A DNA stretch of 64,000 bases, from NCBI GenBank assembly GCA_013398955.1, contig VWPU01006192.1, positions 124,001-188,000 of the forward strand. Reading direction: 5' to 3'. Made by a program: the position numbers and the translations under genes. Numbering within the stretch: position 1 is the stretch's first letter; every line of letters starts with the position of its first letter. The DNA is from Callaeas wilsoni. Taxonomy: Eukaryota; Chordata; Aves; Passeriformes; Callaeidae. The notes under the pieces are model-generated. The model ran no database searches. It saw only the letters and a list, made by a program, of their open reading frames with translations, and was not told where the DNA came from. Shown here piece by piece: positions 23,536 to 34,400 of this stretch.

Positions 23536-23619
23536 CCTGTGGATGCTGTCTATACCGTGTGGATGCTGTCTGTACGCTGTGGATGGGATGCTGCCTGTTC
23601 CCTATGGATGCTGCCTGTT
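23536..23619. repeat. Short minisatellite, about 20-base unit
   Basis: Four imperfect tandem copies built on TGTGGATGCTGTCTRTA / TATGGATGCTGCCTGTT; the third copy carries a six-base GATGGG expansion. It sits at the left edge of the ZDHHC20 CpG-rich region. Confidence 0.8.
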
Positions 23620-23629
23620 TCCCTCGAGG

Positions 23630-24270
23630 CGGGACAGCCCCGGCTCGGCTGGGCTCGGGCCGCCCCTCCCGCCGCCGCCAGGTGGCGCCGGAGGGCCGCG
23701 GGAGCCGCCTGGGGGCCGGGGCCGCGCACCCGGCGCGAGCACGCTTTGGCTCGGCAGGGAGATGGGCATTTTGTCATGGCGCGAGCTGTTCCGACCCCGG
23801 GATCCCACCCACAGCGATGCCAGAGCGACGCTAAAGACTCCAGGCGCTCCAGAGGCTCAGCCTCGCAAGGCAGCGCCGGCGGCGATGCCCGCCCGAGGTC
23901 GCGGTGTGCCCGCAGCTGTCAGGCGCTCAGCGCCGTTCAGGAAACAGCCGATAAAACAAACAGCATTAAGTTACTTTTAAGTCCCCTTTGCGGCACCCAA
24001 CAGGCTGTTTGAGCGGCCTAAGTGCTCGGCGAGCAGGGGGAGGCAGTAGCCTGGCAGCGCCCGGGGGCGACTGCCCGGAGCTGTCCCGCCGCCTTCCTGC
24101 CCGACACCGACCCGCCCGGCCAGGACCGCGGAAAAGAGCAAAACCTGGAGGTTTAAGACCGTTTTTTATGGCTGGAGGAGGATCCCGCCCCGAGAGGGCC
24201 CCGCCGGTGCGAAGAGAGGAAGGCAGAGGGCGGCGGGCCCCCGAGGTGCGTGGCGAAGGAATTGGGAAGA
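23630..24270. promoter_or_regulatory. Upstream CpG-rich block
   Basis: GC-rich, CpG-dense block separated from the ZDHHC20 start region by a CR1 copy. It reads as the upstream half of one CpG island. Long open frames cross it on both strands, as expected by chance at this GC content, and none resembles a known protein. It could hold a distal part of the promoter or a divergent noncoding transcript. Confidence 0.55.
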
Positions 24271-24845
24271 GTGTGGCCAGCAGGTCCAGGAAGGGAATCC
24301 TTCCCCCACTGCTCAGCCCCATCGAGGCCACATCTGGAGTGCTGTGTCCCGTTCCGGGCTCCTCAGTGCAAGAAAGGCAAGTTGCTAGTGGAGAGGGTCC
24401 AGTGGAGGACCACAAGGATGATTAAGGATCTGGAGCATCTCTCTTATGAGGAGAGACTCCAAGGAGCTGGGCCTGTTTAGTCTGGAGAAGAGCAGACTGA
24501 GCGGGGATTTCGTCAATGCATATAAATATCTCCAAGGCAGGTGCCAAGGGGATGGTGCCAGGCTCTTTTCGGTGGTGCCCAATGACAGGACAAAGAGCAA
24601 TGGCCATAAACTAAAACACAAGACGTTTCACCTCAACACGAGGAAGAACTTTCCTTGGAGGGTGGGCAGAGCACTAGAACAGGCTGCCCAGGCAGATCGT
24701 AGAGTTTCCCTCTCTGGAGAGGTTCCAAACCTACTCGGACGTGTTCCCGTGTCACCTGCTCTAGGTGACCGTGCTTTGCAAGAGAGGTTGGACCGGGTGA
24801 TCTCCACAGGTCCCTTCCATCGCTAACCGTTCTGTGATCCAGTGA
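24271..24845 (+). mobile_element. CR1 LINE fragment inside the ZDHHC20 CpG island
   Basis: About 575 bases of CR1: GTGTGGCCAGCAGGTCCAGG, TCTCTTATGAGGAGAGACTC and TTTAGTCTGGAGAAGAGCAG from the end of ORF2, then AGAACAGGCTGCCCAGGCAG and the 3' terminus TTCTGTGATCCAGTGA. CpG-rich unique sequence flanks it on both sides. Its 3' end is 172 bases before the ZDHHC20 start codon. Confidence 0.92.
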
Positions 24846-25480
24846 GGCGTTCCGGCACCCCGCGAAGGAGGCGGTGGCGGGCGCTGGGGCCGCCCCTCTC
24901 CCGCCCACTGCGGCCCGCCCAGGGCCCGCCCGGGGCCGGCTCCGCAGCGGCGGCCGGAGCTGCAGCCGCCGCCCGCCCGTCGCAGCGGCGGCGCTGCCGC
25001 GGTGCCCGGCAGGGAAGATGGCGCCGTCCCACGTCCTCAAGTGCTGCCAGAAGGTGCTGGCCTGGGTGCCCGTGGCCTTCATCGCCCTGGTCGTGGCCTG
25101 GTCCTACTACGCCTACGTGGTGGAGCTGTGTGTGTGTGAGTGGACCGGGAGGGTCGCGGGTGCCGGGAGCTGCCGGCCGGGCGGGCAGGACCCTCCGCCG
25201 GCCGCCTCCTCCCCTGCGCTCCGGCGGGCTCGCTTCTCCCTACGCCCGCCTCAGGCTTTCGCTCAGGCGGCGGAAGGAGACCCTGCCTTGGGCGCTCCCC
25301 CCCTCGCTCTCTCCGGGCCGGGTTTACCTGTTGTCCTCCCGCCCTCAGGCGCCTCATGGCGGTGAGGTCCCGGCCCGGGGCCGCCTGTAGAGACGCGGGG
25401 AACGGGTTCGGGGGAGAGGAGGAGGCCCAGGGTGCTTCGTCTGGGGAAGGGGACTTCTCGAGAGCTCAGCCCCTCGTGTC
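24846..25480 (+). promoter_or_regulatory. ZDHHC20: ZDHHC20 core promoter and CpG island
   Basis: Very GC-rich, CpG-dense sequence around the start codon. GC-box (Sp1-type) hexamers CCGCCC and GCCCGCCC lie at 24901-24906, 24913-24920 and 24924-24931. No TATA box is apparent, consistent with a housekeeping CpG-island promoter. The transcription start is not defined by sequence alone; it should lie between the CR1 end at 24845 and 25018, or within that CR1. Confidence 0.75.
25018..25135 (+). CDS. ZDHHC20: ZDHHC20 coding exon 1 (start, TM1)
   Basis: 118 bases: 39 codons plus one base, donor T/GTGAGT. It begins [16 protein letters not shown] and runs through TM1 with [12 protein letters not shown]. 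There is no other ATG between the end of the upstream CR1 copy (24845) and this one. The reading frame stays open upstream to at least 24874, but the conserved MAP start supports 25018. The exon lies inside a CpG island. Confidence 0.96.
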
Positions 25481-28400
25481 TCCCCGGGAGGAGTTTCCCC
25501 TCTATTTTACTGTTGTTCATCCATCTGATGTATCGAATAGCTCCTTATGAGAGTATAGGGGGTTCCCCTCCCTCCTTTTAATTAAGAAGCCTGGTGCCGT
25601 TGAAGCATTATGAGGCTGGAAACATCCAACTTAAGCGGGCTGGGGAAAGGATTTAGGGCTTACGGGGTTTTGCCAGGCCGTATCCAGGCTTTCTGGACGA
25701 GGACTCGTCTTTATATAAATCTGAGTTGCAGCCGATGTCGACCAGGGTGATATTTACCCTTTACTGTCTTCAGGAGGAAAGTTCAGTTCAGGAGGATGTT
25801 CGCTTTCTCTGGGCAGGGTAAATGGAGGGGAACGGTGATGTTCAGTATCCATCAGACTTGCTGAAACTTGGAAGCAGCATAGGAGAAATAAGGAACGAGT
25901 TACTGAGCGTTTGTCCTGTTTAAGTAAGGAAGCTGAGATGAAGAACCTCTGTAGTACTAAGAAGTATTTTAAGCTACATATAGGTCTGCCTAGTATCTGT
26001 AGGTCCTGGTACTGCTTGTTATTTGTGTAAACTACATGCTTTGATATCCCTAGCTAGGAAAAATAAAAATGTTTGCATGTACTTTATAGCTGGGTAAACT
26101 GGTATAGGCAGCCTTCCATTAGCAATAATCAGTTCAGTTTTTTTCTTCGATGTCTTAGTATTTTGGATAACTTTTCTGTATGCTGATGTTTGTGTTTAGA
26201 GATCTGGACCGGAACATGAACCACTGGCAAAAGTGTTACTTGAACTTTAAATAGTACAGATCTAGCTGCAAAATAATGCATATTGAGATACTATGTGAAA
26301 TGTTGACATGAGATAGTTGCAAATATGTCAGTGTATCCAAACTTGCCAAATTACTGTTGTTCCATTGTCTGTGTGAATAAATAAGTTTTCTGGGAAATCA
26401 CGCTTAAAACTGTAAACATTTGAAAACAAATTTGTGTCATTCTACTGGAGGTCTAGGGCATGGGTAGCTGTAGCAGTAGTCCTGAAAGGGGCTGTGTGAG
26501 GTTATAGACTCACATTTTACAGCTTTTCTGTACCCACTACAGTCTAATTAGTATGACAAAAGGCAGATTAGGGTTATTCTTAAACAAAGAACAAAAACTC
26601 AGGGATTAAGAAACTTGACTAGGGTCGTACAGGTGGTCTCTGCTTGAACTGGGAACAGAGCCTCAAACTCTGAGTCCTAGCTTTGTGTCTTGATCTGAGT
26701 GGATCAGGACTGGGTGCTGGTGAATGATTTCTCTATCGTAGACATAGAGAAGGTGCAAAGAGCCCTTCTGAGTTCATTAGGGTTTTGTTTGCGTGAAAAT
26801 AATATTGAGAGGATTGGCTCCTGTTGATGTGAGAGCTTTTGAATCTCTAAATCTGGTTTCTAGAAGACTGGCGCTTTTTGCTCATGAATCAGCTTTATTA
26901 ATGTCTGCACATGCAGGCTTTTAAGAAAAAGTGTCGTTTAATAAGCAAAATATTTACTGACTTCTGTTGCTGTCACTGAATTTTTCAGTTGTTGCTTGTC
27001 TAAATTATGCATGATGACCAAGGATTTTATTTGTCTTGTGAGTTTTTTCTGTTGTGAATTTGGAGGGTTTTGGTTTTTGTTGTTTGTTTATTTTTAATCT
27101 GTTGAATTTTGTTTACACTCTTGAGAGTGTAAACACACTCACCAAGGGAGAGGAAAGGGATTCTGTGTTTGGGTCTTTTTGGCATTGTGGGTTTTTTCCT
27201 TTGTGTGTTTTTACTCTGCGGTTGAGTTCAAACCAAGATTGAGAGGATTTATAGCAAAATACAGGATTTTCTGTTTGTCTTGGCAGGTGTGTTCTTTCTG
27301 CTGGTGCTCCCTGTGTTCTATTTGTTTTGGGAACTACAGCACTGTGTACTACAAAGAAGAGCAAGGATGTGCCTCCAGCACACGGCTAATGAATGAGGCA
27401 ACGCTGGCCTTTGCAGATGTTCACATGGCGCGGGTGCAGAAGCAGGGCTTATGGCTTTGGTAAAAGGCTGATGTGTGCCTCATAAAGGAAAGAGGGATGG
27501 CAGAAGGGAAGCTTTAGAAAAGAGGAGACACAATAGAAAATTTCAAGTAAATACTGGGTAAAAGAGAAATTGAAACCCCACAGACACCAGTGTTTTTTCG
27601 AAGGTTATTCTTAAAAATTCAGTAACTGTTAAGATGTGATGCTAACAAGGAAACAGGAAGAGGGAAAGCCTTTATTTCCCCAGTTCTTACTTCTTCCTGG
27701 TTTGGTGTTTTTTTATCTTGTGGTCCTTGGTAATTTATTAAAGGTTGAACATATATTCAGTAGTAGCTCAAGTGGGAAGCCAGGCTTAGTGTAGTATCAT
27801 AAAGTAGAAGATGGTAAAGTTGGGGCTTCTTCGTTACCTCACCCTCTTCCTTTCAGTTTTGCTTCTCTATGCTGCTTGCCCCACCCTCCTCTGATGGGGT
27901 GCTCACATATTGCTCAATGTCTTTTGGTGTCTGATGGACTCAGGCTTACTCTGTAATTCACTGCTAGTATGCATTTACTGGGTTATGCCTCTTCTATAAC
28001 CCTAAATTATATTACTTACATACTGGCTGTGAACACTGAGGAGGACTGGTGTGGGTAAGATGAAAGGAGACTCATGAGCTTGTCAGTTGTTTTCCTCCCA
28101 TGGGAACTGCCAGCATCCTTCTATCTCTCTGAAGATGTTGAACACTGGCTTATTTAGACCACTATTGCTGTGTAGTTGTGATCCATCAAGTAAATTAGCT
28201 CTTAAGCTAATTGGAAAGGTGAAAACAGCCAAATGTGTGTAAGTCAAGGGAATGTCAGCAGAGTGTAAAAATTCAGTGAACATGTGTAACCAAAGGAACT
28301 GCAAAAGACTCAAGGCAATGTCTCCTTCAGAGGGCTTTTTAAAGTGCTTTGAAGTAGAAAAATCTGAATGAACACTTTCTTACTAGATTATTTCTTCTTT

Positions 28401-31400
28401 TCACACATAACTTGCCCAGAGCTCTGTTTGCAAGAAAACACACCTAGCAATACATAAAGGATGTTATAAAATAGCTTTTTGTTAGTTTAATACCGTTTCA
28501 TGTGTTCCTTCGTGTTATCAAAACATGTTTTGCTTTTAACACTGCTTTTGTAAACAATGGCTATATTATGCTGCTGCTGAATTGGACTGATTGTGTTTGC
28601 TTACCACATCCCTCAGATGCTCGGAAAGAGCGAAGCGCTTCTCTCATGGTTTGCTTTCATTTATGGCTGACTTGTATCTTATTATCTATCCCAAGCATTT
28701 TTGTAGGTGATGGGCTGTAATGCAGACTGATTAGAGGGTGGTCGCAAGACACTGTTTTGACACATGTAGTCGGGGTTGGTGGGTGAAGCCAGCTTGTTTC
28801 TTACAGGCAGCCGTTTTGCTAAAACACTAGCAGACTTTGGTAGTGCAGTCTTGCACTGAGAAAAAGAGGAGGGCATTAACTTTGAGTTGTCTGCAGCTCC
28901 AAACTAAGGTGTATTGACTGGCATTATTAAAAAGAAAAAAAAAACCCAACTAAAAATCTTGATCAGGTTAGCTTTTTACTTCTACACTGAAAACTATATT
29001 TTCTGAAAATCACAGTCCTGACTCTTCTCCTGGGCCAGGAGTTTTCAGGATAATGACTCGTTTTACATATTTAGTAGGCTTGTGAATGTATGAGTGTTTT
29101 CATGCTTCAGGGTCTGCAAAGTATGGAAAACTGTGATTTTGAAAGCTATGGGAGCAACTAGTTGTGTATTCTTTTCATAGCATCTAGTTGCAGAAGGTTT
29201 GCTTTTTTTTGATACAGTGTAATGTCTAGGGTATCTAAAATTCTGACAAACAAAGCCGTTTGTAATGTAGAATGCATAACTGCATGTTAATAGTACAAAT
29301 TATACTCCTTGCTGTTCCAGGAGACTGCAGTGTCTCTTGTCAGTAGGGAGCTAGCTCTGATTTCCCCAAAGCACAGCCCTTATGAGAAGCACATGGTGAT
29401 CTGTTGTAATGCTCCCATCTGAAGAGTCTGTTGCATAAACAGAGAGAACATAATTCCATCTGCCTCCTCCAGAAGAAATCTCTACTGAAAATGCTAATGC
29501 AATGTCTCTCAAGCAATGGCAAGGTGATACCAACAGCAGTTCTGATTTCAAACTACAGGAAAAGCTGAAGTATCAGCACTGAGGTACAACATTTGCATGT
29601 TAAACATGTAAAAAGCATTCCCGTAGGAAAAGAGGGTTACCTTTCAAGAAAAGGAAAGCAAATTAAACAGGTTAGATCATTAGTTACAGTTAACTATGTT
29701 TATGTGCCTCTCATGAATTTAAAAAATACAGAAATTGAACCACTCTGCATACACTTAATTTTGTTTTAATCTCTCAGCATAAGCATGCATATTATCATCT
29801 TAAATGAGAACCTTTTCTGTTATTATAAATAATTAGAATTCCTGTCGAGGTGCTCAGACTGGATACAAATTACTGTAAAACTAAGTGCTCAGCTGAAGAG
29901 AAAGATTATCTCCTATGGTGCTTTGCACTGTATTGGTCATACTAGTTTATAGGGATAGGTGGGCATGTGCCTTTTTTATGAAAATGCAATCTGCTCTCTT
30001 GGCAGTCCTCTAATGAAAAAATTGTTCCAAGTGCAGCAGCCTGGTTTCTTGAGGAGTTGTCTTTTGTCTGCTCTTTCTTCTGTCATCAGAAGGACTCCAT
30101 CCCTCTTCTCCCTCCCAGCCCTCTATCTGCAGTGCCTGCCCCAGCCCCTGCATCTGCTAAACCATTTCTGACAGCTCTGCAGTAGTTGGCATCTTTCCTT
30201 GATCCCTAATTACCACTTGGTCAAAAAGAAGTGTGGTGCAGTGGCCAGTTTGGTGTTGCTTAGCTTGCTCAGGGGACTAGGCAGAAAATGAGCAGCTGAG
30301 CTCAGGGCATCTCTCTGCTAACAGGAAGTGTGGGCTTGTCTCTTCTGCCATCCAACAGCTTTGATGAAACTGAGTGGTACATATTTTGTGTAAGACTTAC
30401 ACCAAGCCTCAGCACTTGTCTGAAACTGGCCCATGGGCAGCAGGGTGGTTTTGGAGCAGGGTGGAGAAGGGGCTTAGGGAAAGCAAGGAGCTGAGTATGT
30501 GTCTGAGCTAAAGCAGGAACTCTTCCTGTGGTTTTACTTTCTTGTAGCCATGATCACTCATTGCTGGAGTGCTTTCTGATTGCCTTTTGGATGCGGACTA
30601 TGAAGTTTTTCTTCTTGCTTTGAAAGGGCTTGGATAGCATTAGTATTTAATATTATGGAAAATAACTTCTCTCAAATTTTTCTCTGGTAACAGCAGCGGG
30701 AGATTTCTGTATGCCTCTAGAGTTAGAACAGTGATTTAAATGTCACTTTCGTTTTTAATCAGGGGTTTTATGTTACTTCATCACTTACGTGTCTCTGTTT
30801 TCCTACATGACACCATGGATAAAAGGACCAGAATTTCAAGCGTATATTTTCAGTAGACATTACTTTGAGGTCATTGACCCTCTGAATACAGTGAACTTCA
30901 GGTTCTTCTGTCTGTTAAAATTTCAGTAATTAAAACTTTGTTCTCTACTGGCTCATATTCTTATGAGTTAATGTAATCAAAGAATTAACAGTGTTAAAAT
31001 ATGGATGTCAGAGCTGAGTATACCTGGGATAGTTGAAATACTTGGATGGCACTGGACCTGCTTTTACTTTTGGAACTCGAGACTGTGATGGAAAAAGAGA
31101 GTAAGATAGATTCTAATTGTCTGCCTAAAATTGTGCCTGTGAATGCTCAGGGCTCATGCCGTTAATTTTTCACCCATTCAGTGCATCACTGTTAGTTCAA
31201 CAGTTTCCTACAAATGTAATAGTTTATGCTGGTTTAATGTGTACTTTCCTTCCTTAAGTGTTACAAACTGTAGGTTCCTGAAACAGCTTTTATGGAGTTT
31301 TGATCTCAGTCATTAACTTCTTCCAACTGGTGCTTAATCTTTCTGTAATAGGATGAGTATCCAATTTTTTCTCATTAGAATGTATGAAATTTAATAGAAA

Positions 31401-34400
31401 CATTTGGAGAGTAAGCACAGACTACTTTCTTTTTGTGTAAGCTGAATCTCCACCAAGGTGTGAGTCAGGTATAAAAGGGATAAATGAGATTGTAACAAAT
31501 GCATTTGTTCTTTTAGCCATTTCCCCAGTATTATCTCCTACTGTCACTAAACTGTTTTCTGTGGGATATGCTTAACTCCTTCTCTCCTGCATCATAACCA
31601 AACAAGCCAGGTTTTTCCCACTCTTCTGCTTTCCCTCCTCCCCACAATCTTCAGTGGAATACCTAATCTTTGACTGTCTTCTCTTATCTCTGCTAGAAGT
31701 CAAGTTCCCCCTTTGCAACATTTCAAGCCTCTGCTTTTCCTTTTTTCCCGAAAGACCAAGTGGCTCATAAGTTCCTTTTTCATCTTTTCTTTTGACTCTT
31801 AAAACTGTCTTGTGAGATTGTCAGAGACAAATGGATCACAAGATAAGCATGCTTTGCCTTTGGAGTTTCTGCACCAGTCTTTCTGGTGCTATAGATGGTG
31901 CAGCATTGTCTTAAAAGTGAAGCGTGGAACCATTTTAATCATATGATCTATAGAAAGATCGAGTTTCAAAGCAGCATGCTGTTGTTTGTGGTATTTCACT
32001 TGTGCATCTCGATGTGTTTTTGTCTCCATTGTGAGGGATTTTTATGCATCTCTCGTGAAATGCTAAGCACAGAGATAGCTGTTTGGGGTTTTTTTTTTCG
32101 TTTTCTTAAACCTTTTTGTGATAAAATATTTTAGAGCTAGAAGTAATTAATCTAGAGTTAGGCAAGCTGCCAGGGCAGAGAGAATGAAACAAGGTTTAGA
32201 TTAAATTTAAGTAATCTTGAAAGAAACAGACATTATTTGTTTGAGGAGACCTAAACAGATAGTTATTGTATAAGCTGGTTTGCAGTTGTGTGTGGTAGAC
32301 TTAAAACTTATGTCAAGCACCTCATCTACTGCCTTGTCATGGGTGTGAATGCAGAGAACCTGTTATTATAACATTCTTCGTGACAAGTAGACGTTGTTTT
32401 TAGCTTTGTCTAGTTTGGATTTTAAAAAAAGAGAGAGAAGAAGTGTATTTCTACATATTGGTTTGTGGTTGAGTGAAGATTTTCATGTCTCTTGGTTTGT
32501 GACCTGCAGATTTACCCTGAACATTGCAAAGAAGCCCAAAACTTGGAGCAGAGTTCGGTTTCTGTTCTGTTTTGAAAAATCCTATGTGACTAACAGTCAA
32601 GTGGGCTTTTTTACAGTATCTGGAAAAAGATGCAAGGTATGCATAGGATTTTTGTGGCGATGTTTTGTGTGTTTATATTTTTGCCTATTTAATCTACTAC
32701 TCCTTAAGTTTCATGCTGGGGAGTGTTTAAATAATTGTGTTTTTAAAAAGCTTGAGTTCAGCTTAGTAATTGCATACAGAGATATTATGGCTGTGTTCTG
32801 TGATACCTGCTGAGATAAAGCTAAAGCAGCAAGTGGTGCAGAGAGTAGGCTTGAACTTTTTAAATAAATCATAATTTAGACAAATTATAAATTTTGACAA
32901 TGGCACGCTTAAAGACCGTTGAGTAGTAGATTCAGTTATTTTTTCTCTTTTGTGTGGCTTTTTCCTGTTAACGTCCTCAAACTTCTGGATATCCTGTGTT
33001 TCTCACTACTTCCCACCACTTGCAGAACCCTATTGCCAAGTTAAGAGTGGAAACAGGAATCTGTTTGTGAGCAGAAACGATGGTCTGGGAGAGCTTTTAG
33101 GCAAATGCAGAGACTCAGGAGCTGTGCTTCCAGGCCTCAGGATTTGTGGTAGTCTCCTACCATGTGACAGTGCTCTCCTCTTGCTGCAAAGCTTCTCTGA
33201 AGTCTTAAGGCAAGCGGATGCACCCCCTGATTCCATCCCAACTGATGTTTCTGTGTAGCCTCTCAGGAGACAACGGGTTTAAGGGTCTAGGCCAACTCAC
33301 AACTAGTTGTAGGTGAAGTGATCACTCTCCTGATCTAACTTCCTACAACTCACTGTGGTTGCTGACTTTTGCTTTAAACCAGCAGCAGACATTTCTTGAA
33401 CATCACAGACATTAGTTCCCACCAGAGCGCCCCACTCGAGTACTTCACCTGCAACCAAGGATGTTCTTGCAACTGTATAACAGGATGTGATCGCCAAGGA
33501 AGATGGCAGAAGAAGTTAATTCTCTTAGTAGGTGTCATGCACGTATCAAACCCTGCTTGTTTCTTGTTAGGCAGCGTGCCAGCCCTGCTGTGTTACTTCC
33601 AGTGCTTTGCCCTGGGAGCCCTAATGCACCTCTGAGGGGCAGTAGGCAGAGCTGTTTCTCCCCTTGGCACACACTGCGTTAGGATTTATAGTATTTCAGT
33701 TGACCTTCTTAGAGACATGAGTTAATGCTTTCCAAGAATATGGGGTGAACTGTCAGCAGGCCGGTGAGCTCTGAGGATTTTTTTGCTTTTATTTATTTGC
33801 TGGAAGCAATAGTTACTGAATGAGAGCTCTACAGATGATAGGCTCTGCTCTTTCGTATGCTTAGTCTCTGTTAACTCTGGACTACTAGCTAAGATTTAGT
33901 CTAGATGTTCTGGAGTATCCAAAAATCCCTTTGCAGTGGCTTCTAAGGTCTTTGTGCTGTCGCTTTTCCATATTCCTAAGTAGTCTGGTACTTAAATGAG
34001 ACCTGGTGCAACAAAATGGTATCCTTCTGATCTTGTCCTCTATCCAAAACTTTCTGTCCTTTTATTACCAGTGGTTTTGTCCCTTTGCAGCACCTGGATC
34101 TTTTTTTATGTTCTTGGGGAGTTGCTGTTATTTCTTCCTTTTTGCAAAGAAACTAGAGGGTATAGATTTAGCTACAGTCAAGCTTTGTCTCAAGATGTTT
34201 CAGTCTAAGTAAGGTTTAATGTATAACATTTTGTTTTACAAAATGAACAAGCAGCAAAGCCTCCAGCATCAAAAGATGGCAGCATTTTTTATCAACCAAC
34301 TTGATAATCCATGTATGAATAGATTCCCTAAATCACCATGAGAAGTCTTAAACCTTTATTTATTTCAAAAATATTTTTATAATTAAAAAAAATACTAAAT

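Noticed and set aside
23341..24012. Long + strand open frames (223 and 207 codons) as a new protein
   Set aside because: They begin in a CR1 tail and run through a minisatellite and a CpG island. Low-stop GC-rich sequence gives such frames by chance on both strands, and no domain is visible.
32394..32813. 139-codon open frame in ZDHHC20 intron 1 as an alternative exon
   Set aside because: Although AG and GT sites flank parts of it, the peptide is Cys/Phe/Leu-rich as expected from T-rich intron sequence and has no place in the ZDHHC20 protein.
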